NCBI RefSeq assembly: GCF_013315265.1 | Contig: NZ_JABUFE010000012.1 | Coordinates: 1 to 64,000 of the forward strand | Reading direction: 5' to 3' | Origin: Parasulfitobacter algicola | GTDB taxonomy: Bacteria > Pseudomonadota > Alphaproteobacteria > Rhodobacterales > Rhodobacteraceae | DNA length: 64,000 bases | In this document: positions 1 through 7,842 of the stretch, one piece after another | Position numbering within the stretch: position 1 is the first letter of the stretch | How the letters are laid out: the number at the start of each line of letters is the position of its first letter | Made by a program: the position numbers and the translations under genes | Notes under the pieces: model-generated | What the model saw: only the letters and a program-made list of their open reading frames with translations | The model's database searches: none | Told to the model about the DNA's origin: nothing

Positions 1-150
1 TTTATCAGCTCCTCCATTTGGTTGCTGGCACAGTGTACCATTCGAATTGCAGAGCCAGATTACGCCATGTGGAAAAAGTCTTTGACTTGGATGCGTTTGT
101 TTCGGGTACCGGTTTGATTTCGTTCAGATATCTAAGGCTTAGCGACCGCT

Positions 151-742
151 TCAACCTGCGGCGGGCAGTATTGGCTTGAGCTTTGCGAGTTTCTGGAGGT
201 TCTGGGCGGTAGCTGCAAGGGTAAACTCGTCTTGGACGCCGCCTGGGCCTCGTAATCGGAGCCGCCCCAAGCCGAGGATGCGTTTGAGATGGGCGAAAAG
301 CATCTCGACCTTTTTTCGTCGCGCTTGAGCCTTCGGATTGAACTCTGATCCTGTGCATTGGCGAGCAAAGTCTCTGACGATCTCATATTTGTCGCGATGG
401 ACTGAACGCGTTTCAGCGTTGGGGCAGCACTTTGCCTTCAGCTCGCCTCCTGTGCAGTCTGATTTCAGGGCACGATAGTTTCTGGATTTCCAAGCTGGCG
501 CATTCCGTTTTGGATCGGAGTAGGTCCGCCATGTATGCCGCATCTCCTTGTCGCCCGGGCAGATGTACCGGTCGTTCTCATCGTCCCATGCGAAGTCGGA
601 TCGTGAGAAGGTTCCATCAGTCCGTTCGCCCTTGTCGAAGACCGGAATGAAGGGGAGGATTTGGCGCTTCAGAGCCAGCCAGACCAGAGTGTCGGACGAT
701 CCGTAGACCGTATCTGCCGCAATCCAATCGGGCTTTATCTCA
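151..742 (-). pseudogene. IS1182-type transposase, 3' half only
   Basis: The minus strand encodes the C-terminal half of a DDE transposase of the IS1182 group. The reading frame stays open from about 742 to the stop at 151-153. It passes through KPDWIAADTVYGSSD, FDKGERTDGTFSRSDF, a cysteine-containing YICPGDKE stretch, and the family-typical tail KKVEMLFAHLKRILGLGRLR. The N-terminal half is missing: the frame meets an IS3-type fragment on the opposite strand at about 733-742. No start codon or inverted repeat could be assigned, so this is a dead remnant. The first 150 bases of the window contain no recognisable gene and may hold the rest of this element's end. Confidence 0.85.
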
Positions 743-822
743 ACGCCTTTGAGAAGGGCTCAGAGATGAGGGCTGGGATCGGTAAATGGCTGACCTACTA
801 CAACGCCGAACGCCCCCAACCG
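733..822 (+). pseudogene. IS3-type transposase tail fragment
   Basis: About 30 codons on the plus strand read LYLNAFEKGSEMRAGIGKWL, then TYYNAERP. This matches the C-terminal end of the integrase-core (orfB) transposases of IS3-family elements, where the 'YNxxRPH' segment closes the rve domain. Everything upstream, including the DDE residues, is absent. The fragment is bounded on the left by the truncated IS1182 gene and on the right by a serine-recombinase fragment. It is a scar of nested insertions and deletions, not a functional gene. Confidence 0.7.
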
Positions 823-976
823 GATGAAGGGCCGCATGATGAACGGCTACGCCGTCTTCGCCGCGCCCATCGGTTACAAATACAAGAAGACCGGATCGCA
901 TGGAAAACTGCTGACCCGCGATGAGCCGATTGCCTCGATCATTCAGGAGGCGTTGGAAGGATATCATACATTCTAG
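821..976 (+). pseudogene. serine site-specific recombinase fragment
   Basis: A short open frame from about 821 to the TAG at 974-976 includes MKGRMMNGYAVFAAPIGYKY, then a segment with HGKLLTRDEP and IIQEALEGY. This is the stretch after the catalytic domain of large serine recombinases common in Alphaproteobacteria (the 'GYW.F..P.GY.Y...GHGKLLVRDEP' region). The N-terminal resolvase domain and the C-terminal zinc-ribbon and coiled-coil parts are absent. The end at HTF is probably where foreign sequence begins. It directly abuts the IS3 remnant, so three different mobile-gene types are truncated within 830 bases. Confidence 0.65.
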
Positions 977-1102
977 GTCTCCAGTGCATTTAGGAACATG
1001 CAGCAAGACCAATGGTATTTTTTCAAAACTGTCTGGTAATAGGCAGGGATTAGGGAGGAATAGGCCAGCTATTCCTATGAAAAGATTGCTAATACCTCAA
1101 AA

Positions 1103-1960
1103 TTACACAGCCTTATCGTCCCTAATTTGCTGCTCCGACTCAAATCTCTTTCTTGCAAGAACAGCCTCATTCAACAATTTAGTCAGCGTTTTGGGATCTA
1201 GACTTAAGCCGATTTTTGCTAATCCTAATGAAATATCGCTCTTAACCTCTCTGGTAACGAGAGTTTGTTCGTCAGCGTAGATTGAAGCCAAGAGGCCTAG
1301 AATTACTTTCAAGGCAGTATCGTGCTGTCGTTTGTCAACGGTAGTCAACATAGCGGGGCGATTAGGCTTTTTCGCGATACCGACTGCATCTATTAATTCA
1401 GACGGTATTTCCATTTCCTTACTCACGGCCCAACTTGTAAATACAGATGGTGTCACGCTGTTTTGTTGAGATTTTGCATTGAAGGGGGCTCGTTCAATTA
1501 ACGACATTCGCTGACGGAACAGTTGAACTGTTTCGTAACGTGAATGAGGTCTATTTCGGTAATTAGGTACCTTCTCAGGGTTAAAACCCAAGCTCAAACA
1601 TATTGCCTCTTCCAACGTCCAAAAATCCATTTTAGCCCAGTATTCGAAGTCAGCCTGATACACGCAAACCCCAAAACCTGCTGCATACCATGGCGGAGGA
1701 TCGAATAACGAATACTTCAACGCAAAGCTACTTAGTCTTCTAGGCGTTTCTCTAAGCTCCCAAAGCTCTTCGTCGGTCATTTCGAGCAAAGCCTGCTTGG
1801 CCTTCGCTTCAAAGTCTTTACGACGAGCGGCGCTTTTCTCAAAAAATTCTGGATCGTAGGGTCCGATTCCTTGCTTAAGTTCGTAAAAGAATTCAAGTCT
1901 TGGTATGTCTAAATCCGACAGTAATCGCTCAACCGCTTCAGATCTTTTAAAAATCTCCAT
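1103..1960 (-). CDS. hypothetical protein of integrated element
   Basis: This 285-residue protein has no family I recognise. It is soluble in appearance, with no signal peptide or membrane helix. The N-terminal third is charged and helical; a central part holds WYAAGFGVCVYQADFEYW followed by FWTLEEAICLSLGFNPE. That 'aromatic...W...EA..LS.G..P' pattern recurs in proteins carried on proteobacterial integrative elements. The C-terminus is basic. It lies 53 bp downstream of the broken integrase on the same strand, so it was probably cargo of the same element. The region is AT-rich compared with the core genes further right. A short inverted repeat (1056-1063 with 1069-1076) follows the stop but lacks a T-run. 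Confidence 0.55.
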   Translation of the reverse strand: MEIFKRSEAVERLLSDLDIPRLEFFYELKQGIGPYDPEFFEKSAARRKDFEAKAKQALLEMTDEELWELRETPRRLSSFALKYSLFDPPPWYAAGFGVCVYQADFEYWAKMDFWTLEEAICLSLGFNPEKVPNYRNRPHSRYETVQLFRQRMSLIERAPFNAKSQQNSVTPSVFTSWAVSKEMEIPSELIDAVGIAKKPNRPAMLTTVDKRQHDTALKVILGLLASIYADEQTLVTREVKSDISLGLAKIGLSLDPKTLTKLLNEAVLARKRFESEQQIRDDKAV

Positions 1961-2013
1961 TCAAAACCCTCATCAAGATCAATTTCATTAGGCAAAAGCA
2001 GACCAATTTACCT

Positions 2014-3200
2014 TTATGATGAAGAGACTTGTTCCAAATATCCAGCCCACCAATCGGCTAAACGCACCCTCTCTTCCCAATGCTCGCCCCTTGCATAAGC
2101 GCGTCGCACTTCGTTTTTCTCAACATGGGCCAAGGCACGTTCGATAGCGTCAGGGTTCCACAAGCCACTTTCGTTGGCCAGCGTTGAGAACGAAGCGCGG
2201 AAACCGTGGGCGGTCATTTCATCACCCGCATACCCCATGCGGCGTAAAGCGGCGTTCAGGGTGTTTTCAGACATCGGACGCGTCCATGTGCGCAAGGATG
2301 GAAACAAATAGTCGCCTTTGTTGTTCATGGCGCGCAGCTGTTCTAGTAATTCAATCGCCTGATCTGGCAACGGAACAATATGGTCGCGGCGCATTTTCAT
2401 TTTGGTGGCGGGGATCGACCAGACCTTTTCGGTTAGATCGAACTCTTCCCACTTAGCATTACGCACTTCCCCTGGTCTTTGAGCAAGCAAAGCTAACAAT
2501 TTCAAACCGATCTAGTTGTCGCCTGTCCCTCAAAACTATCAATCTCTAGCATCAAACGACCCAGCGCTTTGGGTTCGATAATTGCGGCGCGATGAACACG
2601 GGCTGGGCGGATCAATGCGTCACGTAAGGCATAGGTTGGGTCCATCTCGGCAACGCCGCTTGCGACGGCATAGCGAAAGATCGAGCTAATGCGGGCACGC
2701 AGGCGGTGCGCGGTTTCATAGTTCCCTTTGGCCTCGACCTTGCGCAAGGTTTTCAGGATCATGGGCGCGGTGATCTCAGTTACAGGCTTGCCGCCAAAAT
2801 CGCGGTTTGCCAGCTTGAGGTGATATTCTGTCTTTGACAATGTCGCCGCCGACTTTCCCTCGTTACGCTGTTTGGCGAGAAAAGCTGCACCGATTTTCTC
2901 GAAAGTCTGACCGTTGACTTCCTGCCGCAACCGCTTCTCTTCTTGTTTGGCCTCGCTAGGATCAATGCCATTCGCCAGTTGCGACTTAGCGATATCACGC
3001 GCTTGGCGCGCTTTAGCCAGTGTTACTGCAGGATAGTCGCCGATTACCAGCAACCGTTCTTTGCCATCAATGCGATATTTGAAACGCCAGGACTTCGATC
3101 CGCTAACCTTCACCAAAATGAATAACCCTTGAAAGTCACTAACTTTATAGGCCTTATCCGTCGATTTTAAATTTCGAATCTTGATATCACTTAGGGGCAT
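2014..3200 (-). pseudogene. P4-type tyrosine integrase, frameshifted
   Basis: Two overlapping frames together make one full integrase. The N-terminal part starts MPLSDIKIRNLKSTDKAYKV at 3200 and carries the DUF4102 domain and core-binding domain as far as EGQATTRSV. The C-terminal part (stop at 2014) carries the catalytic residues: Arg in QRPGEVRNAKW, HGFR, and the nucleophile region RRAYARG. At about 2510-2512 one base is missing: restoring one A in the coding strand converts TTRSV-stop into TTRIGLKLLALLAQRPGEV, the expected family sequence. A longer upstream start (3254) is less likely because it runs through the GGGGGTA repeat cluster. Either the gene is dead or the base was lost in sequencing. 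Confidence 0.85.
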
Positions 3201-3203
3201 GGT

Positions 3204-3269
3204 GGGGGTACGCAGTTTTTCCAATTTGCATCGTACCCCCAAAAATACCCCCAATATGGGGGGGTACGC
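3204..3269. repeat. GGGGGTA motif cluster upstream of left integrase
   Basis: GGGGGTACGC occurs at 3204-3213 and again at 3260-3269. The inverted form CGTACCCCC is at 3232-3240 and TACCCCC is at 3246-3252. Four copies in two orientations lie directly in front of the broken integrase and about 100 bp from the att copy. This is the position expected for integrase arm-type sites or an excisionase/repressor operator. The assignment is inference from position and repetition. Confidence 0.5.
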
Positions 3270-3364
3270 TGCTGGACGTCACAAAACAGCACTGGACAAA
3301 CGATCTTTATAAAGACCTTGTAAACATGGTTCAATCAGATGTCACTGGATAAATTTAGATGGTA

Positions 3365-3412
3365 AAATGGTGCCCCCACACGGACTCGAACCGCGGACTT
3401 ACTGATTACAAA
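3365..3412. repeat. att site: 48-bp tRNA-Thr 3' duplication
   Basis: This stretch matches 11056-11103 over 48 bp with one mismatch (T at 3400, C at 11090). It corresponds to the tRNA-Thr gene from the anticodon loop to the CCA end. The rest of a tRNA (D arm, 5' acceptor strand) is absent, so it is not a tRNA gene. Duplication of the tRNA 3' end is the usual trace of tyrosine-recombinase integration. It marks the left boundary of the 3.4-11.1 kb element and sits between two divergent integrase genes. Confidence 0.9.
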
Positions 3413-3508
3413 CCGACTTTTGGGCATTTCTCTGTATTTCGCTCAACATCGCCTATCGACCATAAATACCTGAATTATAACATTAATTCTTGACCTACCG
3501 CCCGCTCA

Positions 3509-3534
3509 CGTTTCATCAGTTACGCTATGAAACG
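3509..3534. promoter_or_regulatory. inverted repeat upstream of integrase
   Basis: A perfect 8-bp inverted repeat, CGTTTCAT (3509-3516) and ATGAAACG (3527-3534), is separated by 10 nt. It lies in the integrase leader just before the arm-like repeat, with a TTGACC hexamer upstream at 3490. It could be an operator for the AlpA-like regulator or part of the recombination site. Function is inferred from position only. Confidence 0.35.
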
Positions 3535-3542
3535 CTGCATGA

Positions 3543-3566
3543 TGCTTCCGATATGCTTCCGGATTT
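3543..3566. repeat. putative integrase arm-type site, left copy
   Basis: TGCTTCCG occurs twice with an 11-bp period (3543 and 3554), followed by GATTT. The same 24-bp sequence is at 10976-10999 in the same orientation. The left copy is about 130 bp inside the att repeat and the right copy about 60 bp inside the tRNA. Paired short repeats flanking an att core are typical of tyrosine-integrase arm sites. Confidence 0.55.
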
Positions 3567-3589
3567 GCATTATTCGAATGGAATTACAG

Positions 3590-4747
3590 ATGCCGAAACT
3601 GACAAAACGACTGGTTGATAGTCTAACGCCTGAACTGAAAGAGCGCATCATCTGGGATGATGAATTAGGCGGTTTCGGGCTTAGGATTTATCCAACTGGT
3701 CGCAAAGTTTATATCGTTCAGTACCGTGCCAACGGTCGAACGCGTCGCAAGAACCTCGGACAGCACGGTGTTCTAACCGCTGACGAAGCTCGTAAAGATG
3801 CAAAGTTGATCCAAGCTGATGTTGCACGTGGTGCGGATCCCTCTGCGGATCGTAAGGCGCGTTTACGCAGTCCAACGATTAAAGAATTGGGAAAACGGTT
3901 TATGACCGACCACGTTGAATTGTATTGCAAGCCGACAACGCAGTATGATTATCGCAATCTGTTAGACAAAGTGGTCAATCCAATTTTAGGATCGATCCAA
4001 GTTTCCGAGATTACATTTGAGGATATCGCCACGTTTCATCTCAAAAGACAGTCGACACCGTATCAAGCCAATCGCGGCGTTATGATGTTGTCAAAGATGT
4101 TGAACTTGGCTGAGGATTGGAGTCTGCGCCCAATCAACTCAAATCCCACTCGCAGGATTAAGAAATATCCTGAATTGCAAAAGAAACGCTATCTAAATGA
4201 TGTTGAGCAAGAACGCCTTGGCGCGGTCTTGGGCCAAATGCTTCAAGACGCAGAAATCAGCCGCTATGTCTTTGCCGCTTTCTACCTGTTGTTATTAACG
4301 GGTTGTCGATTGAGTGAAATCCAAAAGCTGAAATGGGATTACGTGACGCCTACGCATCTGGAATTACCCGACAGTAAAACAGGGCGTCGCCGTATTCCGC
4401 TGCCTCGTGAAGCGTGTCAACTTTTGCAGTCTTTAGAACGCCGTGAAGACAATCCTTATGTGATATTAGGCGACCATGGTGAAAGCCATTACAACGACTT
4501 GCAGAAACCTTGGCGTAAAGCGCGAACTAGGGCAGAGCTAACAGATGTCAGATTGCATGATTTGCGTCATACATATGCGTCGGTCGCCGTTACAAACGGA
4601 ATTGATCCGTTTATGCTGAAGGAAATTTTGGGGCATAAAAACCTATCCACGACGCTGCGCTATGCGCATTTATCTGATGATGCAGTACAAAAAGCTGCAG
4701 GCCAAATTGCGAATAGACTGGCAAATAGGCTTGGTTCTATTGGCTAG
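3590..4747 (+). CDS. tyrosine recombinase / integrase (P4-type), intact
   Basis: This integrase should integrate and excise the element at the tRNA-Thr gene. ATG 3590 gives 385 residues beginning MPKLTKRLVDSLTPELKERI. In-frame ATGs at 3527 and 3578 would translate through the arm-like repeat and are less likely. An N-terminal DUF4102 arm-binding domain (about 3-60) is followed by a core-binding domain and a complete catalytic set: Arg240 (TGCRLSEI), Lys in DSKTGRRR, His323 and Arg326 (HDLRHTYAS), His349 (LGHKN) and Tyr358 (LRYAH). It is transcribed away from the adjacent att copy, opposite to the broken integrase on the other side. The pair is best read as two elements stacked at the same tRNA site. 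Confidence 0.95.
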   Translation: MPKLTKRLVDSLTPELKERIIWDDELGGFGLRIYPTGRKVYIVQYRANGRTRRKNLGQHGVLTADEARKDAKLIQADVARGADPSADRKARLRSPTIKELGKRFMTDHVELYCKPTTQYDYRNLLDKVVNPILGSIQVSEITFEDIATFHLKRQSTPYQANRGVMMLSKMLNLAEDWSLRPINSNPTRRIKKYPELQKKRYLNDVEQERLGAVLGQMLQDAEISRYVFAAFYLLLLTGCRLSEIQKLKWDYVTPTHLELPDSKTGRRRIPLPREACQLLQSLERREDNPYVILGDHGESHYNDLQKPWRKARTRAELTDVRLHDLRHTYASVAVTNGIDPFMLKEILGHKNLSTTLRYAHLSDDAVQKAAGQIANRLANRLGSIG

Positions 4748-4870
4748 TTATGATGATTGTATTGAAGATTTATGCCAACAGACCATGATGGAAAATAGAT
4801 ATATTTCCTGTTGTCTCGATATAAAGGTCAAAACTGATGGCACGATTGATGACAAATTGGATAAATTGGT

Positions 4871-5572
4871 ATGAAGCGACAACAAAACACTTCTTCAGAA
4901 TATTCAATAGAAACGTTGGATGCCGTTCGAGATCGATTAACGGACGAATTGCTGAAAAAGCTCTGCAAATTAAATGATTTAACGATCATTCCTGAGACGT
5001 CGAAGAACCGTTTAGCCAAGGTCATATGGCGATTTAAGCGTGATTCAAAGCTTATAGGCAATTATAATCCAAATCCGCAGAGAAAAGAATTCCAGAACCT
5101 TCACAAATCAACGGAGAAGTTCTTGAATGCATTAGATAAACTGACATGTGAAAATCGATCTCAGATTGATTCTGAAATCCTAAATCGACCTCCATTTAAC
5201 TCTCGTTTCTATTTTCCAGAGCAAATGGATTATTGGAATGCGAATGAGAATTCTGTCCAAAAAACCAAAAACCTGATCAAGATGATATCCTGGGCAGCCG
5301 AACGGGTATCAAAAGGGATAGAAAAAGAGTTGTCATATGGTAAGCGAACAAAAAATACTCACCTAGATTATTTTTTGATGGAGTTGGCCGACATCTTTGA
5401 AGAATGGGCTGAAGAAAAAGCATCCACACAATGCTATTATAGTGCAAAAATCGATGGTTACAGTGGTCGATACTTTAGATTTGTCGTTCTGATTCTAGAT
5501 AATTTTGCACCAAAAAGTTATCATAGCCATACGGCATTGGGTAAGAGAATTATCCGTGTTTTAAGGGTATAA
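4871..5572 (+). CDS. hypothetical protein of integrated element
   Basis: This 233-residue protein has no function I can assign. The base composition is markedly AT-rich compared with the core genes. It is helical and charged, with no signal peptide or membrane segment. The C-terminal part contains DYFLMELADIFEEWAEEKAS and GYSGRYFRFVVLILDNFAP. The 'WE...G..SG.F..FV' arrangement recurs in uncharacterised proteins found next to integrases in alphaproteobacterial islands. It lies 123 bp after the integrase in the same direction and 100 bp before the AlpA-like gene, and belongs to the element's backbone rather than the cargo. Confidence 0.6.
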   Translation: MKRQQNTSSEYSIETLDAVRDRLTDELLKKLCKLNDLTIIPETSKNRLAKVIWRFKRDSKLIGNYNPNPQRKEFQNLHKSTEKFLNALDKLTCENRSQIDSEILNRPPFNSRFYFPEQMDYWNANENSVQKTKNLIKMISWAAERVSKGIEKELSYGKRTKNTHLDYFLMELADIFEEWAEEKASTQCYYSAKIDGYSGRYFRFVVLILDNFAPKSYHSHTALGKRIIRVLRV

Positions 5573-5672
5573 CCGCATAAGGACATGCTATCATCAAAAA
5601 CGAAAATAGCTGTCCTTTGAAGTAGTGGATTTTACGCCTCATTTAGTCAGAAGACCAACAGAGGGAAAATTC

Positions 5673-5897
5673 ATGCACTCACCATCAAATAATAGAATTG
5701 ACCATGATCGTTTACTCAACGAACGTGAAGCAGCATCCATTCTTTGCTACTCCGTTCGCGCCCTTCAGAACTGGCGGCATCGTGGCGGTGGGCCCGACTT
5801 CATAAAGGTATCAGCGAGGTCTGTGCGTTACCGGCGCGCTGATCTGGACAAGTGGATCGCCGACCGGACGGTGTCAAACACCTCACAAACCATCTGA
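5673..5897 (+). CDS. AlpA/MerR-like helix-turn-helix regulator or excisionase
   Basis: A 74-residue protein with a winged-HTH DNA-binding fold of the AlpA / helix-turn-helix_17 type. LLNEREAASILCYSVRALQNW gives the recognition helices, and GGGPDFIKVSARSVRYRRADLDKWI gives the wing and the conserved 'vrYr..DLe.Wi' closure. ATG 5673 was chosen because GAGGG lies 8 nt upstream and the domain starts soon after; an upstream start at 5625 has no support. In related elements such proteins act as excisionases or activate excision and replication genes. The placement between integrase and replication gene fits that role, which is inferred. Confidence 0.8.
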   Translation: MHSPSNNRIDHDRLLNEREAASILCYSVRALQNWRHRGGGPDFIKVSARSVRYRRADLDKWIADRTVSNTSQTI

Positions 5898-5963
5898 CAT
5901 TCAGTTTTGCCTTAGAGGGCTTAGCAGCACCTTTGAGGATTTTGGGGCCGTAAGGTCTTAAAC

Positions 5964-5999
5964 AGGGCGTGAGATCAAACGCGAACTCGCGCCCTTTCT
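5964..5999 (+). terminator. terminator-like hairpin after the HTH gene
   Basis: AGGGCGTGAG (5964-5973) can pair with CTCGCGCCCT (5986-5995), ten positions with one G-T wobble and a 12-nt loop, followed by TTCT. It would separate the HTH gene from the small ORF and replication gene downstream. The T-run is short. Confidence 0.5.
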
Positions 6000-6039
6000 A
6001 TGTCTGCTGCCCATCGACATCGAAAGGAACTTAATCACG

Positions 6040-6258
6040 ATGAATACACCTGCGCATAAGATCAGACTTGGCCTGATTACAGCAACAATCTGGGACAACA
6101 ACGGCTTTCATTCCGTTGATCTGGCCCGGTCTTACAAGGATCAGAACTGCGACTGGCAAAGCACAACCAGCTTTTCTCAGACCGATCTTTTGAACGTCGC
6201 CAAATGCGCCGAGCGCGCAGAAATCTGGATTGCGAGACAAACCAATGCAAACAAATAA
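6040..6258 (+). CDS. small hypothetical protein before rep
   Basis: A 72-residue protein starting MNTPAHKIRLGLITATIWDN, with FHSVDLARSYKDQN and a helical C-terminus with ERAEIWIARQ. Small proteins with the 'RLG.I.A.IW.N' opening precede replication genes in other integrative elements, and I recognise only this pattern. AAGGA lies about 10 nt upstream of the ATG. The gene overlaps the start of the replication protein by 14 nt, which suggests translational coupling. It may be a copy-control or accessory replication protein, but nothing in the sequence proves this. Confidence 0.6.
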   Translation: MNTPAHKIRLGLITATIWDNNGFHSVDLARSYKDQNCDWQSTTSFSQTDLLNVAKCAERAEIWIARQTNANK

Positions 6259-7606
6259 CCACCAACCCTCACGACCCCAAAACCCAAGCTGCCCCGCCGG
6301 AGGCACAATTGCAGCTCTTAGTAGCCAACCAGAATCCGAAAGCAGCGGTCAAAGGGGGGTGATTGTAGCACCCCCCTCTGGAAATACATCAGAACCAAAT
6401 GACTTGACCGTGCTGCACAAGGGTTTTGATACCTTGGCTCTGGCTGTCAAAGCCAATATTCCAAATAATCTGTTCGATTACTTGGAAACCGAACGCAATA
6501 TTGCTGAGCAAGATCGACGCGACGTATTGGTGTCTTATAATGGAATTGATCTTCTTTTAGCCCCACATGGTGGAAACGGATACCGTTTCATCGCCCGAGG
6601 TGGCAACGATGGGGCCACGTGGTTTTTCAAAAAGCCGAATGTCAAAGACCCATGGGGCATCCGACTGTCGTTCGGGTCGTTCTTTATGGCAACACACGGT
6701 CTAGGTGCCGCCAAGGCGCATGTCGATCACGTATTAGATCGTCTTGGCATTCGGTTTGTGCCAAATGACATCAGCATATCTAGGGCAGATTTCTGCGTTG
6801 ATGTATTGGCCCCCTCTTTCGAATTGAACCCTGATCACTTTGTTATGCACAGTGCCGCGGGACGGCGGGATCATGTTACGAGCGATGATGTCGTGGCGCA
6901 CGGCAAATCGGGCCGCGTCACATCTGTCACCATCGGTGGATCACAGAACAGACAGGTCATTATATATGATAAACGCGCCGAGGTGATTGCACACAAGAAG
7001 TCATACTGGTGGGCTATCTGGAACCATACATTACGTAAAAATAGTGAAATATCGTCCCCCTATGTAACATTACATAAACCGCTCAGCCCCGATCCTAACT
7101 CTGCGGGTGAAAATCGAGTTTGGCGGGTGGAATTTCGTGCTGGGAAAGATTTACTTAAAGATCGTTGGGGCATTCGGACATGGACGCAGTTTTTTGATCA
7201 ATTCGGTGACCTATGCCGCGAATCCGGCGAAGTTGTACGGTATACCGAACCGTTGCCGTCCGATCCAAACCGTGCACGTTGGCCAAATCATCCGTTGTGG
7301 GAAACCGTCTGTGCCGAGATGAATGATGACCTAACAGAACTGCGTAGCGGCGCAGACCCCAACCCGATAAAGGAAGTTCATCGCGAGGAACATATCGGAC
7401 TGCTTTTCCGTAATTTGTTAGGCAGCAGCATTACCTTAGCAGCTTTATCAAATGCAAAGACGGAAGAACTAAGTACAGTATTTCAACGGCTATCTGCAGA
7501 TATGACTTCGGAAGTCACCGCCAATCCGGAACGCGCAGCGAAACAGCTACAAAATGCAAAAGATAGATATGTGTTTATAAGGAGATCGGACGAGGTTGAA
7601 GGTTAA
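6245..7606 (+). CDS. replication initiation protein (Rep_trans/RstA-like)
   Basis: A 453-residue protein resembling the replication-initiation factor family that includes phage RstA-like and pT181-like rolling-circle initiators. The first 60 residues are low-complexity. The domain then starts LHKGFDTLALAVKA and contains DISISRADFCVDV, VIIYDKRAEV (Tyr241, Lys243) and WRVEFRAGKDLLKDRWGI. These fit the family's 'Y.K..E' and 'R.E.R' motifs; Tyr241 is a plausible nicking residue but is not proven. ATG 6245 is used, with 6230 as an alternative. It would nick one strand and start replication of the excised circle, and a perfect hairpin in its 5' coding region could be the origin. The presence of rep makes the element a replicative integrative element rather than a simple island. 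Confidence 0.75.
   Translation: MQTNNHQPSRPQNPSCPAGGTIAALSSQPESESSGQRGVIVAPPSGNTSEPNDLTVLHKGFDTLALAVKANIPNNLFDYLETERNIAEQDRRDVLVSYNGIDLLLAPHGGNGYRFIARGGNDGATWFFKKPNVKDPWGIRLSFGSFFMATHGLGAAKAHVDHVLDRLGIRFVPNDISISRADFCVDVLAPSFELNPDHFVMHSAAGRRDHVTSDDVVAHGKSGRVTSVTIGGSQNRQVIIYDKRAEVIAHKKSYWWAIWNHTLRKNSEISSPYVTLHKPLSPDPNSAGENRVWRVEFRAGKDLLKDRWGIRTWTQFFDQFGDLCRESGEVVRYTEPLPSDPNRARWPNHPLWETVCAEMNDDLTELRSGADPNPIKEVHREEHIGLLFRNLLGSSITLAALSNAKTEELSTVFQRLSADMTSEVTANPERAAKQLQNAKDRYVFIRRSDEVEG
6354..6376. other. perfect hairpin inside rep, candidate nick site/origin
   Basis: GGGGGGTG (6354-6361) and CACCCCCC (6369-6376) form a perfect 8-bp stem with loop ATTGTAG. It is in the low-complexity N-terminal coding region of the replication gene. 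Rolling-circle replicons of the pT181 class carry the double-strand origin inside rep as a stem-loop. The origin role here is inferred from that precedent. Confidence 0.45.
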
Positions 7607-7613
7607 TTCAAAA

Positions 7614-7650
7614 CAAAACCGCCCTACATAGTGTGAATCGGTTTTGATTT
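7614..7650 (+). terminator. terminator-like inverted repeat after rep
   Basis: CAAAACCG (7614-7621) and CGGTTTTG (7639-7646) form an 8-bp stem with a 17-nt loop, followed by ATTTTGAT. It lies just after the rep stop and can work in either direction. The rest of 7651-7842 carries no recognisable gene. Confidence 0.5.
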
Positions 7651-7842
7651 TGATACATTTCGGCGGCGAAAGCGGAAGTTCGCGGCGGGTGCATTGCAGA
7701 TGCTCGAACACGACGATATCGGACAATGGCAGGTAATACTCCGCATTCACATTCCGCGCAGTCGTTCGCCGTTCCAGTTCAACGTTCGGCCCGGACTTGA
7801 CGTCGAGAAAGCCTACCTGCCTTCAATGAGCGTCGAATGCGG

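Noticed and set aside
1056-1076. Terminator after the unknown gene at 1103
   Set aside because: AGGAATAG/CTATTCCT pairs but no T-run follows on the minus strand, so termination is unsupported.
3365-3412. Second tRNA gene
   Set aside because: Only the 3' part from anticodon loop to CCA is present; no 5' acceptor strand or D arm, so it is an att copy.
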